DNA from: Bryobacterales bacterium
GTDB lineage: Bacteria > Acidobacteriota > Terriglobia > Bryobacterales > Bryobacteraceae
DNA: 11,678 nucleotides
NCBI GenBank assembly: GCA_003142355.1
Contig: PLMF01000113.1
Location: 55,519-67,196 of the forward strand
Reading direction: 5' to 3'
In this document: positions 1 through 6,999 of the stretch, piece by piece
Numbering within the stretch: the stretch's first letter is position 1
Layout of the letters: every line of letters begins with the position of its first letter
Translations under genes and position numbers: made by a program
Notes under the pieces: generated by a model
What the model saw: only the letters and a program-made list of their open reading frames with translations
Told to the model about the DNA's origin: nothing
Databases searched by the model: none

Positions 1-1576
1 AGTGGAGAGCCAGGCTCCCCTTGGTTGCGACCTTTTTCAGCAGCCACGCGCCGGGCAGGCACAGAGCAATGATCAGGGCTGTCCAGCAGAACAAATCGAC
101 ATAGGCCTTGACGTTGGACTGCTGTTGCAGAATTCCGTACAGCAATCCATATGCCTGCGTACGCGCCCCCGGTCCGGCGGAATACCGGCTCAGCCCGCCC
201 GCAATCGCCGAGAGGCGCTGGCGAAACACCGGATCGTAGGGCGTCATATGACCGACCAGATTGGATTGGTGGATTTGGGTCATGCGCACGAGGTAGGTGG
301 TGGAGATGGAGATCCCGATACTGCCGCCCAGGCTCCGCATCAGGTTGAAGATTCCGCTGCCATTGCCTATCTTCTCGTTGGGAAGCGCTCCGACCGCAAC
401 GCTCATGAGAGGGACCATGGCGAGGCCCATGCCCAGCCCCTGCAAAACGTTGGGCCAGACGATACTCGCCATGCTGACATCGAGCGTCAGGTTCCCGAAC
501 ATCAACGTGGATGCCGCCACGCAGGCTATGCCCACGGATATCAGCCACCGGCTGTCCACATAAGACATGAGGATGCCGGCAATCGGCATGGCGAGCATAG
601 CGCCGATGCCGCGTGGCGCGGTAGCCAGGCCGGAACTCTGTGCGGTGTAGGCGAGCAGGGTCTGAAGGAACAGGGGCAGCATGGCGAGGGCACTGTACAT
701 TCCCGCCGCGAGAATCGTCGTCACGGCGGTGCCCACCCAGAAATTGCGGTCCAGGAAAACACGCAAGTCGACGATCGGCTCGGGCGTACGCAACTCGCGA
801 ACGAGCAGCGCCACCAGCGCTGCAATCGAGATCACGCTGAACCAGACGATCCAGTTGCTCGAGAACCAATCCTCCTGCTGCCCTTTATCGAGGACGATCT
901 GGAGGGTGGCGAGCCACAGCGCGAGCAGTCCAAAGCCGATTCCGTCAACTGTGCCCGGCCGGGAGTTCTTGACATAGGGCGGGTCCTCTACGTAACGCGC
1001 CATCATGTAGATGGCCAGGATCCCGATGGGGATGTTGATATTGAATACCCAGCGCCAGGAGTAGTTATCGGTGATCCATCCGCCTAACAGCGGACCCAGG
1101 ATGGGGGCGCCAATAATCCCCATGCCATAGGCCGCCATGGCGATGCCCTGCTTCTCGCGCGGGAAACTCTCCAGCAGAATCGCCTGGGAAATGGGCATCA
1201 GAGCGCCGCCCCCAAAGCCCTGCAGGATACGCGCCGCGATGAGCACGGACATGGTCGGGGCGATGCCGCACAGGAACGACCCCAGCGTGAATACCCCGGT
1301 ACATACCAGCAGGAAGCGTTTTCGACCGAAGCGAAGCGCTAACCAACCGGTGGCGGGAAGCACGATGGCATTGGCTACCAGATAGCTGGTTAAGACCCAG
1401 GTAGCCTCTTCGTTGGTGGCCCCCAGGCTACCCGCCATATTGGGTTGCGCCACGGAAACGATGGTGGTGTCCAGGACCTCAAGGAAGGTCGCCAGCATCA
1501 CCGCCATGGCGATCAGCCACGGATTGAAGCTGGGATGCCATTCGGCCGGACTCGCCTGGGTGGAATGCGTACTCAC
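1..1576 (-). CDS. DHA2-family MFS multidrug efflux permease, EmrB-like (3' end cut by window edge)
   Basis: Inner-membrane proton-driven drug exporter of the DHA2 (14-helix) major facilitator family, expected to work with the adjacent EmrA-like adaptor and TolC-like channel. I translated 525 codons without a stop; family members are about 510-530 residues, so only a few residues are lost. Family marks: LDTTIV at 35-40, motif A GWLALRFGRKR at 77-87 between helices 2 and 3, RILQGFGGG at 116-124, and the antiporter motif C GAPILGPLLGG at 156-166. The rest is hydrophobic helices with a late periplasmic loop around 432-480. The start is a GTG at 1576-1574 that overlaps the TGA of the upstream adaptor gene as GTGA, a translational-coupling arrangement, with GAGG and AAGG just upstream. 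The first ATG in frame lies inside the first helix and is less likely. The substrate cannot be told from sequence. Confidence 0.93.
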   Translation of the reverse strand, partial: MSTHSTQASPAEWHPSFNPWLIAMAVMLATFLEVLDTTIVSVAQPNMAGSLGATNEEATWVLTSYLVANAIVLPATGWLALRFGRKRFLLVCTGVFTLGSFLCGIAPTMSVLIAARILQGFGGGALMPISQAILLESFPREKQGIAMAAYGMGIIGAPILGPLLGGWITDNYSWRWVFNINIPIGILAIYMMARYVEDPPYVKNSRPGTVDGIGFGLLALWLATLQIVLDKGQQEDWFSSNWIVWFSVISIAALVALLVRELRTPEPIVDLRVFLDRNFWVGTAVTTILAAGMYSALAMLPLFLQTLLAYTAQSSGLATAPRGIGAMLAMPIAGILMSYVDSRWLISVGIACVAASTLMFGNLTLDVSMASIVWPNVLQGLGMGLAMVPLMSVAVGALPNEKIGNGSGIFNLMRSLGGSIGISISTTYLVRMTQIHQSNLVGHMTPYDPVFRQRLSAIAGGLSRYSAGPGARTQAYGLLYGILQQQSNVKAYVDLFCWTALIIALCLPGAWLLKKVATKGSLALH

Positions 1577-2865
1577 CGGACCTTGACCTCGGGTTCCACC
1601 GACATGCCCGGCCCGATCCGGTATCCCGCCGGCGGAGCCTCATCGAGCACAATCTTGACCGGCACGCGCTGGACCACCTTGACGTAGTTGCCGGTGGCAT
1701 TCTCGGCAGGCAACAGACTGAAGGCCGCGCCGGTTCCACTCTGGAAGCTCTCGACGTGGCCTCGCAGCCGAAGTTGCGGGAACGCATCCAGCTTGAGCGT
1801 AACCGGCTGGCCCGGCCGCATCAGCGTCAACTGGGTTTCTTTGAAGTTGGCGACCACCCAGAGCCGGTCCGAGACGAGCGCCAGCAGCGGCTGGCCGGGC
1901 TGCACGAAGTCGCCCGGTTCAACCGACTTGCGCGTAATGTAGCCCGAATCGGGTGCGTAGATGCGGGTATAGGAGAGAGACAATTCGGCTTGCTCGACCG
2001 AGGCGCGTTGCTGTTCCACCTGGGCACGAAGAGACGCCACATCGGCATGGCGCACTTCCATCTGCCGCGGCGCCGATTTGGCTTCGCTCACCCGGCCCTG
2101 CGCTTGCACCACCTGTTTTTCCGCCTGGCGCAGGGCGGCCTGTGCAGACGCCTGCGCCGCCTGGGCTTGCGACAGGTGCGCCTTGGCGGCTTCGGTGGCC
2201 TGGCTGGCTGCCGCTTGTGACGCTACGGCGGCCCTGGCCTGCGTTTCGGCGCGGTCCAACTGCTGCTTGGAGACTTCGTCTTTGGCGTACAGCGCCCGGT
2301 AGCGGACGGCATCCTCGGAGGCGCGGCTGGCTTCCGCCTGGGCGGCGGATTGCTGCGCTTCGGCTTGCCCGAGGGCCGCCTCGGCCGCGCGAATCGCGGC
2401 GGCAGCCTGCGCGACGCCGGCTTGGAGGACCTGCACCTGGTCCTGAGCCGCGCCAGCCGCGGCACCAGTCTGCGTCAGAACCGCATCGGTTACGGTCGAA
2501 GTGAGCAGCAAATTCGACTGCGCGCCATCCGCCCGCGCGGCAGTATCGGTCAAGCGGGCGCGGGATTCCGCCGCGCGCGCCTGGTAATCGCGAGCGTCGA
2601 TCTCCGCGATCAGGTCGCCGCGGTTGACGTGCTGGTTGTCCCGCACATACACCTGAAGCACCTGGCCGGCAACGCGCGGACTCACCTGAATCACGTCCCC
2701 CTCTATGAATGCGTTGTCGGTGGATTCGTAGTGTCGCGAATGAAGGTAGTACAGGCCGCCGGCCACGGCGGCGATTGCCGCCAATCCGATGCCTATCAAC
2801 CAGGCCGCGCGCTTGCGTGGCTGTTTAACCTTCGCTGTGCCGTCGATAAGAATCTCGCTCGTCAT
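1573..2865 (-). CDS. EmrA/HlyD-family membrane fusion protein (periplasmic adaptor)
   Basis: Periplasmic adaptor linking the EmrB-like permease to the TolC-like channel. The 430 residues read: short basic cytoplasmic N-terminus, one membrane anchor at about 21-41, first half of a lipoyl-like domain with GDVIQVSPRVAGQV near 56-69, a long helical hairpin at about 95-295 very rich in Ala and Gln, the second lipoyl half with YAPDSGYI at 303-310, then a beta-barrel with LWVVANFKETQL at 335-346. SLLPAENATGNYVKVVQRVPVKI near 383-405 is typical of the EmrA branch, which partners MFS pumps rather than RND pumps. The ATG at 2865 is preceded by GGAGA five to six bases upstream. It starts 21 bases after the tolC-like stop and overlaps the permease start, so all three share one transcript. 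The roughly 200-residue hairpin is on the long side for the family. Confidence 0.94.
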   Translation of the reverse strand: MTSEILIDGTAKVKQPRKRAAWLIGIGLAAIAAVAGGLYYLHSRHYESTDNAFIEGDVIQVSPRVAGQVLQVYVRDNQHVNRGDLIAEIDARDYQARAAESRARLTDTAARADGAQSNLLLTSTVTDAVLTQTGAAAGAAQDQVQVLQAGVAQAAAAIRAAEAALGQAEAQQSAAQAEASRASEDAVRYRALYAKDEVSKQQLDRAETQARAAVASQAAASQATEAAKAHLSQAQAAQASAQAALRQAEKQVVQAQGRVSEAKSAPRQMEVRHADVASLRAQVEQQRASVEQAELSLSYTRIYAPDSGYITRKSVEPGDFVQPGQPLLALVSDRLWVVANFKETQLTLMRPGQPVTLKLDAFPQLRLRGHVESFQSGTGAAFSLLPAENATGNYVKVVQRVPVKIVLDEAPPAGYRIGPGMSVEPEVKVR

Positions 2866-2886
2866 CTTGTTCTCCGGATTGGCCCT

Positions 2887-4203
2887 CTAGAAAGTAAAAT
2901 CCCCAGGGCGCCCCAGGGCTGAAAGTAGATTCAGGCGCGCCATGTTGAACTGGGCCAGGCTGAATACCGCCATTTGCCGGGCGTTTTCGAGGGCGGTCTG
3001 GGCGCTGGTCACTTCAATATTGTCCGCCACCCCGTTCTGGAAACGGTCCTGGGCTAGCGAGAGCTCCCGTTGAGCCAGGTCCAGGTTCTTTTGTGCGGCC
3101 CGCATCTGGTCCTCCCGGGTTGCCAGGTTGTCGAGAGCTTGCCGTACATCCTTCTCCACGGCGGCCCGAAGGTCCGCCAACTGCATCTCCGCCTGGTGGA
3201 CCCGGCTGGTGGCAGCCTGCACTTCCGACCGCGTGCGTCCCCCGTCGAAGACCGGGACATCGATGCGGATGCCAATGGTTCGCGTGGGCAGGTTCACTTC
3301 GTTGGGCTTCAACCCGCTGCTGCCGTAGTCGCCGAATGCCGAGACCGTCGGCGCCCATCCACCGATGGCGGCACCGCGTTCCGCTTCGGCGATGCGCAAC
3401 TGTTCCGAGGCTACGGACAACTCCAACCGGCCGGCGAGCGCCTGCCGTACGGCTTCGCCGGCCTCCGGTGGCGGTTGCGGCGAGAATCGCATGGCATCGG
3501 CGGGCGACATCTGCCCGTAGAGCGGCGCGCCGATCATACGAAGCAGGTTTAACCTGGCGGTATCCAAGTCGGTGCGGACTTGGGCAAGCTGCACCTGCTG
3601 GCTCGCCAGACGCGTTTCGGCCCGGGCCACATCGAGCCCGGTGGCTATTCCGGCGTTTCGCTGGTTCACTGCCAGATCGAGAAGCCGTTGGGCGAGTTGC
3701 ACGTTGGACTCCGCGGCTGCGACAGACTGGCCGGCATCGAGCAGCCCGATATACGCCAGGGTGGTAGCCGTCGAGATTTGCTGCTCCGCCAACCGCCGTT
3801 GCTGTTCGGCAAGTCGGACGCCGTAGCGGGTTGCCTGATAGCGGCGAATCGAGGCCAGGTTGAAGAGGCTTTGCACCATTGCGAAGCGGGCATCGAAACG
3901 GTTGAAAGGCCCGATAAAAGCCGGGATGCCGGGGAAGACGGAAGACGATAGTCCTTGGGCCGCCAGATTGGCCGTGAGGTTCGTCTGGGATGCCGCGCCG
4001 CTGATATTCGGCAACAGGGCGGAAAGCCCGATCCCCCGTTGCGCACGCGATTCGTTGGTCCGCTCCCGCGCCAGGTTTGTCTGTAAATTATTCTTCAGTG
4101 CCTGGTCGATGGCCTGAGCCAGCGTCAGCCCCGGCGGCGCAACGGCGGTCTGCGCGTAGGCTCCCGCCGCAAAAAGTAGCGCGGGAAGAAGTTGTTTGAG
4201 CAT
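2887..4203 (-). CDS. TolC-family outer membrane efflux channel (OEP)
   Basis: Outer membrane exit duct of the efflux pump. The 438 residues begin with a Sec signal peptide (hydrophobic LLPALLFAAGAYA, probable cleavage after Ala17); there is no lipobox cysteine, so it is not a NodT/OprM-type lipoprotein. Two homologous OEP halves follow, about 26-215 and 225-430, each with long amphipathic helices such as AEQQISTATTLAYIGLLDAGQ and the segment near 340-400. IGIRIDVPVFDGGR near 305-320 is the usual second-half strand motif. The start ATG has AAGGA eight bases upstream. It is the first gene of the operon, immediately behind a sigma-54 type promoter. Having the channel first and the permease last is the reverse of many proteobacterial operons, in which the adaptor comes first. 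Confidence 0.93.
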   Translation of the reverse strand: MLKQLLPALLFAAGAYAQTAVAPPGLTLAQAIDQALKNNLQTNLARERTNESRAQRGIGLSALLPNISGAASQTNLTANLAAQGLSSSVFPGIPAFIGPFNRFDARFAMVQSLFNLASIRRYQATRYGVRLAEQQRRLAEQQISTATTLAYIGLLDAGQSVAAAESNVQLAQRLLDLAVNQRNAGIATGLDVARAETRLASQQVQLAQVRTDLDTARLNLLRMIGAPLYGQMSPADAMRFSPQPPPEAGEAVRQALAGRLELSVASEQLRIAEAERGAAIGGWAPTVSAFGDYGSSGLKPNEVNLPTRTIGIRIDVPVFDGGRTRSEVQAATSRVHQAEMQLADLRAAVEKDVRQALDNLATREDQMRAAQKNLDLAQRELSLAQDRFQNGVADNIEVTSAQTALENARQMAVFSLAQFNMARLNLLSALGRPGDFTF

Positions 4204-4232
4204 CTCGTTTTTCCTTATCGATATGTGGCAAT

Positions 4233-4248
4233 CGCAACTTGATGGCCA
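4233..4248 (-). promoter_or_regulatory. Sigma-54 (-24/-12) promoter of the efflux operon
   Basis: Read on the minus strand the element is TGGCCATCAAGTTGCG. It fits the RpoN consensus TGGCAC-N5-TTGCA with the strictly required GG and GC at the right spacing and the full TTGC. Transcription would begin about 12 bases past the GC, near 4222, leaving a leader of about 20 bases that holds the AAGGA ribosome site before the tolC-like ATG at 4203. The next gene upstream encodes a sigma-54 activator, which independently supports the call. Confidence 0.75.
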
Positions 4249-4286
4249 CGATCTGGGAACGTAGAATGAGAGACTTGCAGACGTGC

Positions 4287-4336
4287 TGCCGATGATCTCT
4301 ACGCCCGTCTCGGCATTTGCCGATCAACTGCCGAGA
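4287..4336. promoter_or_regulatory. Candidate activator-binding region (UAS) with clustered TGCCGA/TCGGCA boxes
   Basis: Between the activator's stop and the sigma-54 promoter, TGCCGA occurs at 4287-4292, 4318-4323 and 4329-4334, and TCGGCA at 4310-4315. The pair at 4310-4323 forms a 6-2-6 perfect palindrome. TCTCGGCA at 4308-4315 and TGCCGAGA at 4329-4336 form an 8-base inverted repeat. The centres of the two boxes at 4318 and 4329 are 11 bases apart, about one helical turn. The cluster lies about 40-90 bases upstream of the -24 element, a suitable place for a Fis-type enhancer-binding protein. A cluster of the same boxes lies ahead of the activator gene itself. Binding is inferred. Confidence 0.5.
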
Positions 4337-6421
4337 TCACCGGTACTGGTGCTCGATATGGAGCTTCTTCATGCGGGATTGCAGGGTGGTGCGTCGCAGG
4401 CCCAGACGGGCCGCGGCGCCGTTCGGACCCGAGACTTTCCCGTCGGATTCGCGCAAAGCTCCGAGAATCCGTTCGCGCTCGGCGGATTCTTCGAATCGGG
4501 GCGTTCTGAGGGAAGGAAAAGACGATTTCGCAGTTTCCGGAAGCGCGATCTGAAGCACCCGGCCAGGGCTGAGAATGACGGACCGCTCAATTACGTTCTG
4601 CAACTCGCGGATGTTGCCCGGCCATTCGTAGTTCGTCAGGGCTTTTATGGCAGCGGAAGGAATCGATTCGATGGGACGGTTCATCCGCTTGGCGTGTTTC
4701 TGCGTAAAGTAGCGGATGAGCAGGGGGATGTCTTCCTTGCGCTCTCGTAACGGAGGAACCGTCAATGGAAACACGTGCAGCCGGTAATAGAGATCGCTGC
4801 GAAACTTGCCTTCGTCGACCATCTGCTTGAGATTGCGGTTGGTCGCGGCAACGAAACGGACATCCACCCGAATGGTCCGGTTGCCTCCGAGACGCTCGAT
4901 TTCCTGCTCCTGGATGGCGCGCAGGAGCTTGGATTGCAGCTCCAAAGGTATCTCACCGACCTCGTCCAGGAATAGCGTCCCCTGGTGCGCCAGCTCGAAA
5001 CGGCCGATCTTCTGCGCGAACGCGCCGGTAAACGAGCCTTTCTCGTGGCCGAATAACTCGCTTTCGAGCAGAGTCGCCGGTATGGCGGCGCAATTCACTT
5101 TGATAAACGACCGTTTGCTTCGCCCGCTCAGGTCGTGCAACGCGCGCGCGACCAGTTCCTTGCCGGTTCCCGTTTCGCCTTCGATGAGCACCGTGGCATC
5201 CGTCGGAGCCACAACCTGAATGCCTCTGAGCACGGCCTGAAACGCCGGGCCCTCTCCGATCATGTTACCCAGGTTCCGATCGAAGCGGATCTCGTCTTCC
5301 AGGTACAGCTTTTCGGTGGCCAGTTTGTCCTTGATCTGGGAAAGTTCGCGGTAGGCGAGCGCGTTTTCGGTGGCAATGGCGATTTGGCGCGCCACCTGGA
5401 CCAGCAGGTCCACCTCATCCTCGGTGAACGGCTCGCCGCTCATGCGAGCCAGATCGAGAACTCCCGACATTCCGTTGGCGCCGGCCAGCGGAATGGAACA
5501 GCTCGAGTGAATGCCCAAATCTGCGTACTTACGATAGAGCGGAGACGGAAAGCGTACAAAGTCGACTCCGGTAGTAACGACCGGTTTCCCGGTGGCCAGC
5601 GCCTCGCCGGAGGGGAGGCCTTCCGGACGGCCCGAAGTCTCGTCGGGCTCGAACTCGATGCCGCCCGGCGAGTGCAGCCCTTTCAGGTGCATTTCCCCGG
5701 TAGCCTTGTCCAGAAGCGTCACGGCGGCGAAATCGTGCGCCACCACGCGGTTGAGTTGTCCGGATATGGCCGAGAAGAGATCATCCATGGGCAGCTTTGA
5801 GACCAGGGCGTTGGTGATGTCAAACAACACCCGCATGCGGTCGCGTTCCCGCAGGAGCGCCTGCCTGGTGAGATATCCATCCACGGAGACCGCGACTTCC
5901 GACGCGACCCGCTGCAGAAATGCCAGCCCTTCCTCGTCGGGCTGGTAAGGCGCAGCAAATCCGAACCCAAGTATCCCGAGCCGGTGATCGCCGTTCGAAA
6001 GAGGCACCAGGGTCAAAGCGTGAATGCCCTCTTCCAGCGCCTTCCGGATCACGTCGCTCGATGCGGCCTGTTCTTCGAGTGGTGATAACACCAGAGGCTT
6101 CTGCTCGCGCCAGGCCGATAGGCCGACGTGGTCGCCGCCCGCGGAAAGGACGATTTCCCGATCCTTATTCTTGTACGGCCGGTTCGCGCTGACCGCATGC
6201 ACACGAAGCTGATCATGAACCGGATCGTGGAGAACCAGTGCCAGAAAGTCGAAGGAGACGACGCGGCGCAGCGAGCCCGCCAGGGAGTTGCAGAGAGTCT
6301 CCAGATCGCTGTGCCCGGCAATCGATTGGGAAAGATCAAACAGCGCTTTGTAGATTACAGCATCCGGAGTTCCCACATCCACGATGGTATCAAGTGAGCG
6401 CGGAACGCCAGCCATCGGCAT
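4337..6421 (-). CDS. Sigma-54-dependent transcriptional activator, GAF-GAF-AAA+-Fis HTH
   Basis: Enhancer-binding protein that remodels RNA polymerase-sigma-54 by ATP hydrolysis. The 694 residues show two GAF sensor domains (about 28-185 and 195-352), a short helical linker, the AAA+ domain (about 385-625) and a C-terminal Fis-type helix-turn-helix (about 645-690). Visible motifs: Walker A GETGTGKE 415-422, sigma-54 contact loop GSFTGA 462-467, Walker B LFLDEVGE 483-490, sensor I ATNRN 526-530, arginine-finger region RSDLYYRL 541-548, sensor II WPGNIREL 600-607. The contact loop has Ser where GAFTGA has Ala; the Phe-Thr-Gly core is intact. There is no receiver domain, so control is by a ligand or partner acting on the GAF domains rather than by a histidine kinase, as in FhlA and NorR relatives. 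The start ATG at 6421 has GAGG eight bases upstream. It probably controls the adjacent pump operon and perhaps the divergent STAS pair and itself. Confidence 0.95.
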   Translation of the reverse strand: MPMAGVPRSLDTIVDVGTPDAVIYKALFDLSQSIAGHSDLETLCNSLAGSLRRVVSFDFLALVLHDPVHDQLRVHAVSANRPYKNKDREIVLSAGGDHVGLSAWREQKPLVLSPLEEQAASSDVIRKALEEGIHALTLVPLSNGDHRLGILGFGFAAPYQPDEEGLAFLQRVASEVAVSVDGYLTRQALLRERDRMRVLFDITNALVSKLPMDDLFSAISGQLNRVVAHDFAAVTLLDKATGEMHLKGLHSPGGIEFEPDETSGRPEGLPSGEALATGKPVVTTGVDFVRFPSPLYRKYADLGIHSSCSIPLAGANGMSGVLDLARMSGEPFTEDEVDLLVQVARQIAIATENALAYRELSQIKDKLATEKLYLEDEIRFDRNLGNMIGEGPAFQAVLRGIQVVAPTDATVLIEGETGTGKELVARALHDLSGRSKRSFIKVNCAAIPATLLESELFGHEKGSFTGAFAQKIGRFELAHQGTLFLDEVGEIPLELQSKLLRAIQEQEIERLGGNRTIRVDVRFVAATNRNLKQMVDEGKFRSDLYYRLHVFPLTVPPLRERKEDIPLLIRYFTQKHAKRMNRPIESIPSAAIKALTNYEWPGNIRELQNVIERSVILSPGRVLQIALPETAKSSFPSLRTPRFEESAERERILGALRESDGKVSGPNGAAARLGLRRTTLQSRMKKLHIEHQYR

Positions 6422-6431
6422 GATTCAATCC

Positions 6432-6599
6432 TCAAAGCTGAGGCCTGTCGGCCATCGACAAAAGCAGGCACAATCCGACGAGCAGTCCCAGCAACCACAC
6501 GATCCACATGACGGAAATGACGAGTGCACTTCGGATTCCAGGAGAACCCCCTGTATTCTCATGCTCGGAATGCCAACTGCCCGTCGTCTGCCGACGCAA
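6432..6599 (-). CDS. Possible small single-helix membrane protein upstream of the activator
   Basis: A frame open from 6632 to the TGA at 6434-6432 ends in a strongly hydrophobic helix (SALVISVMWIVWLLGLLVGL and on, residues about 24-49) followed by a short tail DRPQL. The only plausible start upstream of the helix is TTG at 6599, giving 55 residues; it has no clear ribosome site, which is the main weakness. The TGA overlaps the GAGG ribosome site of the activator and lies 10 bases before its ATG, as expected for a coupled upstream gene. An ATG further upstream in the same frame (MHAAIQSITH) is cut off by a TGA at 6635-6633. Third-position GC is lower than in the neighbours. It could be a real microprotein, a decayed gene, or chance. 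Confidence 0.3.
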   Translation of the reverse strand: MRRQTTGSWHSEHENTGGSPGIRSALVISVMWIVWLLGLLVGLCLLLSMADRPQL

Positions 6600-6615
6600 G
6601 TGCCGAAGTTCGGCA
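6589..6615. promoter_or_regulatory. Second TGCCGA/TCGGCA box cluster, between activator and STAS genes
   Basis: TGCCGA occurs at 6589-6594 and 6601-6606, 12 bases apart, and TCGGCA at 6610-6615. The last two form the 15-base palindrome TGCCGAAGTTCGGCA (7-1-7). These are the same boxes as those ahead of the efflux operon, placed 35-61 bases upstream of a sigma-54-like promoter facing the STAS genes, and also upstream of the activator gene. This fits a shared, autoregulated operator. The box arrangement is not identical to the first cluster, and the region overlaps the frame of the possible 55-residue protein, so coding constraint is an alternative explanation. Confidence 0.45.
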
Positions 6616-6648
6616 TCGGAAAGCCCGCGGAATCAGTGGGTGATGGAT

Positions 6649-6664
6649 TGGATAGCAGCGTGCA
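6649..6664 (+). promoter_or_regulatory. Sigma-54-like promoter of the STAS gene pair
   Basis: TGGATAGCAGCGTGCA keeps the invariant GG and GC at exact sigma-54 spacing, and TGCA in the -12 element, but the -24 half is only TGG followed by mismatches. Initiation would fall near 6675, leaving a 16-base leader with the ribosome site GAGAGGTG before the ATG at 6691, closely mirroring the efflux promoter. It is weaker than the promoter at 4233-4248. Confidence 0.4.
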
Positions 6665-6690
6665 TCAGAACGGCGTGAGAGGTGATTCCC

Positions 6691-6993
6691 ATGTTTCGGG
6701 TCAGCAAAGCAGAGGAGCCGGCGCGCACGATCGTCACCATTGACGGGCAACTCTCGGGCGATTCGATCGCGGTGGTCGAGACCTGCTGCGATCAGGCCAT
6801 ATCAACGGGCAAGGCGGTGCACCTCTTCCTGCGCGATGTCTCGACGGTGGACCAAGCCGGCCGCACGCTGCTGTGCCGGTTGGCCGCCAAAGGCGTCCGC
6901 CTGCTCGCCAGTGGCATCTATACCTCTTATCTGGTCAGGGCGCTGAACGCAAGCGGTACGAAGCCGTCGAACCCAGGTGCGAGTCTCCGGTAA
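6691..6993 (+). CDS. STAS-domain protein, anti-anti-sigma-like (Gln at phosphosite)
   Basis: A 100-residue soluble protein that is essentially one STAS domain, the fold of SpoIIAA-type antagonists and related signalling proteins. The pattern is an opening strand IVTIDGQLSGDSI (14-26), a helix, the strand VHLFLRDVSTV (43-53), then DQAG (54-57) heading the helix TLLCRLAAKGVRL. In SpoIIAA the equivalent motif is DSSG and the first Ser is phosphorylated; here it is Gln55, so this protein cannot be switched there. The ATG at 6691 is chosen because GAGAGGTG lies seven bases upstream; a GTG at 6682 would add three residues and overlap that site. It is followed after 6 bases by a homologous STAS gene and is divergent from the sigma-54 activator. 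No anti-sigma kinase gene is in view. The partner is unknown. Confidence 0.8.
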   Translation: MFRVSKAEEPARTIVTIDGQLSGDSIAVVETCCDQAISTGKAVHLFLRDVSTVDQAGRTLLCRLAAKGVRLLASGIYTSYLVRALNASGTKPSNPGASLR

Positions 6994-6999
6994 ACGCCG

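Noticed and set aside
2..1087. Long plus-strand open frame of 361 codons
   Set aside because: It lies antisense to the EmrB-like permease, whose 525-codon frame has all family motifs; the plus-strand product is His/Gln/Arg-rich with no recognisable domain, a shadow of GC-rich coding.
4308..4336. Hairpin just after the activator stop as an intrinsic terminator
   Set aside because: The 8-base arms lack a following U-run on the minus strand and the spacer itself contains further TGCCGA boxes; a protein-binding region fits better.
6491..6506. Minus-strand TGG...TTGC as a sigma-54 promoter for the activator gene
   Set aside because: The distance between GG and GC is one base too long; sigma-54 spacing is strict. 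No convincing promoter for the activator was found.
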